Assembly (NCBI GenBank): GCA_003170035.1
Contig: PMZX01000226.1
Coordinates: forward strand, 781-6,964
Length of the DNA: 6,184 nt
Reading direction: 5' to 3'
Source: Myxococcales bacterium
Lineage (GTDB): Bacteria; Myxococcota_A; Polyangia; Fen-1088
The stretch's first letter is position 1. Every line of letters starts with the position of its first letter. The translations under genes and the position numbers were made by a program. The notes beneath the pieces are model-generated. The model made no database searches. It was not told the DNA's origin and saw only the letters and a list, made by a program, of their open reading frames with translations. This document shows positions 5,858-6,184 of this stretch, one piece after another.

Positions 5858-6184
5858 ATGGACGCCACCGAGACCATCGTGAAAGACACAACCGCCAACC
5901 CCGCGCCCTTGGGTCTGATGGGATTCGGCATGACCACCGTGCTGCTCAACCTGCACAACGCCGGGCTCATCCCGCTGTCCAGCATGATCCTGGCCATGGG
6001 GCTGTGCTATGGCGGGCTGGCTCAGGTCATTGCGGGCGTGATGGAGTGGAAGAAGCGTAACACCTTCGGCACCCTGGCCTTCACGTCGTACGGCCTGTTC
6101 TGGCTCAGCCTGGTCGTCATGCTGGTCCTGCCCAAGATGGGGTGGGCCGCGGCGCCGGACAAGGCGTCGGTGGGCGCCTACCTG
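5858..6184 (+). CDS. satP: Acetate uptake transporter, SatP/YaaH (GPR1/FUN34) family, 3' end cut by window edge
   Basis: The first 109 codons are present, against about 190-200 residues for the family. The N-terminus carries the family signature NPAPLGL (residues 14-20). It is followed by a hydrophobic helix (about 18-34), a second helix (38-60) with [13 protein letters not shown], then [17 protein letters not shown] (68-84), which opens the third helix. All are characteristic of SatP/YaaH, a six-helix inner-membrane protein that takes up acetate (and succinate in E. coli) and forms hexamers. The ATG is well supported: AAGG lies seven bases upstream (5847-5850) and the signature starts 13 residues in. 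It is separated from the lipoprotein gene by 139 bases and probably has its own promoter. The symbol follows family membership; the substrate is not tested here. Confidence 0.92.
   Translation, partial: MDATETIVKDTTANPAPLGLMGFGMTTVLLNLHNAGLIPLSSMILAMGLCYGGLAQVIAGVMEWKKRNTFGTLAFTSYGLFWLSLVVMLVLPKMGWAAAPDKASVGAYL

Noticed and set aside
5323..5997. Minus-strand open frame of 224 codons across the lipoprotein end and satP start
   Set aside because: It crosses two well-supported plus-strand genes. Its repeat-like Val/Ala/Ile pattern only mirrors the propeller repeats on the other strand.

Overview
The window is GC-rich DNA with strong G/C preference at third codon positions. The gene content suggests a large-genome member of the Myxococcota or another former deltaproteobacterial lineage: a MerR-type HTH fused to TPRs, a hybrid histidine kinase with receivers at both ends, and an FG-GAP/VCBS lipoprotein. 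This placement is an inference from protein style; there is no rRNA or other taxonomic marker here.

Layout. (1) Positions 1-2012, minus strand, form a tight three-gene cluster read right to left. It starts with a DNA-binding HTH-TPR protein (2012 to 1170). Next is the tRNA t6A ATPase TsaE (1170 to 667), whose ATG overlaps the previous stop by one base. After 31 bases comes an MgtC/SapB-family membrane protein (635 to the window edge, C-terminus cut off). (2) Positions 2013-2278 are a divergent control region. It holds a good sigma70-like promoter towards the right with a small palindrome in its spacer, and a TATAGT element towards the left directly next to a perfect 6+5+6 inverted repeat. (3) Positions 2279-4291, plus strand, encode a 670-residue hybrid sensor kinase. 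Its N-terminal receiver has lost the phospho-acceptor Asp, the Thr and the Lys, while its kinase core and C-terminal receiver keep all key residues. (4) Positions 4292-4410 are a G-rich spacer with a degenerate GGNNNN hexamer array. (5) Positions 4411-5718 encode a predicted lipoprotein carrying seven calcium-loop repeats, probably a seven-bladed propeller. (6) Positions 5858-6184 are the first 109 codons of a SatP/YaaH-type acetate transporter.

How they work together. The HTH-TPR, tsaE and mgtC genes look co-transcribed, and the HTH-TPR protein may control its own promoter. The kinase is probably a cytosolic phosphorelay sensor; no cognate output regulator is visible. The lipoprotein and transporter look like independent units on the same strand. 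I see no RNA gene, CRISPR array, insertion sequence, phage gene or recognisable defence system. The most unusual items are the HTH-TPR regulator heading a t6A operon and the dead receiver on an otherwise intact hybrid kinase.
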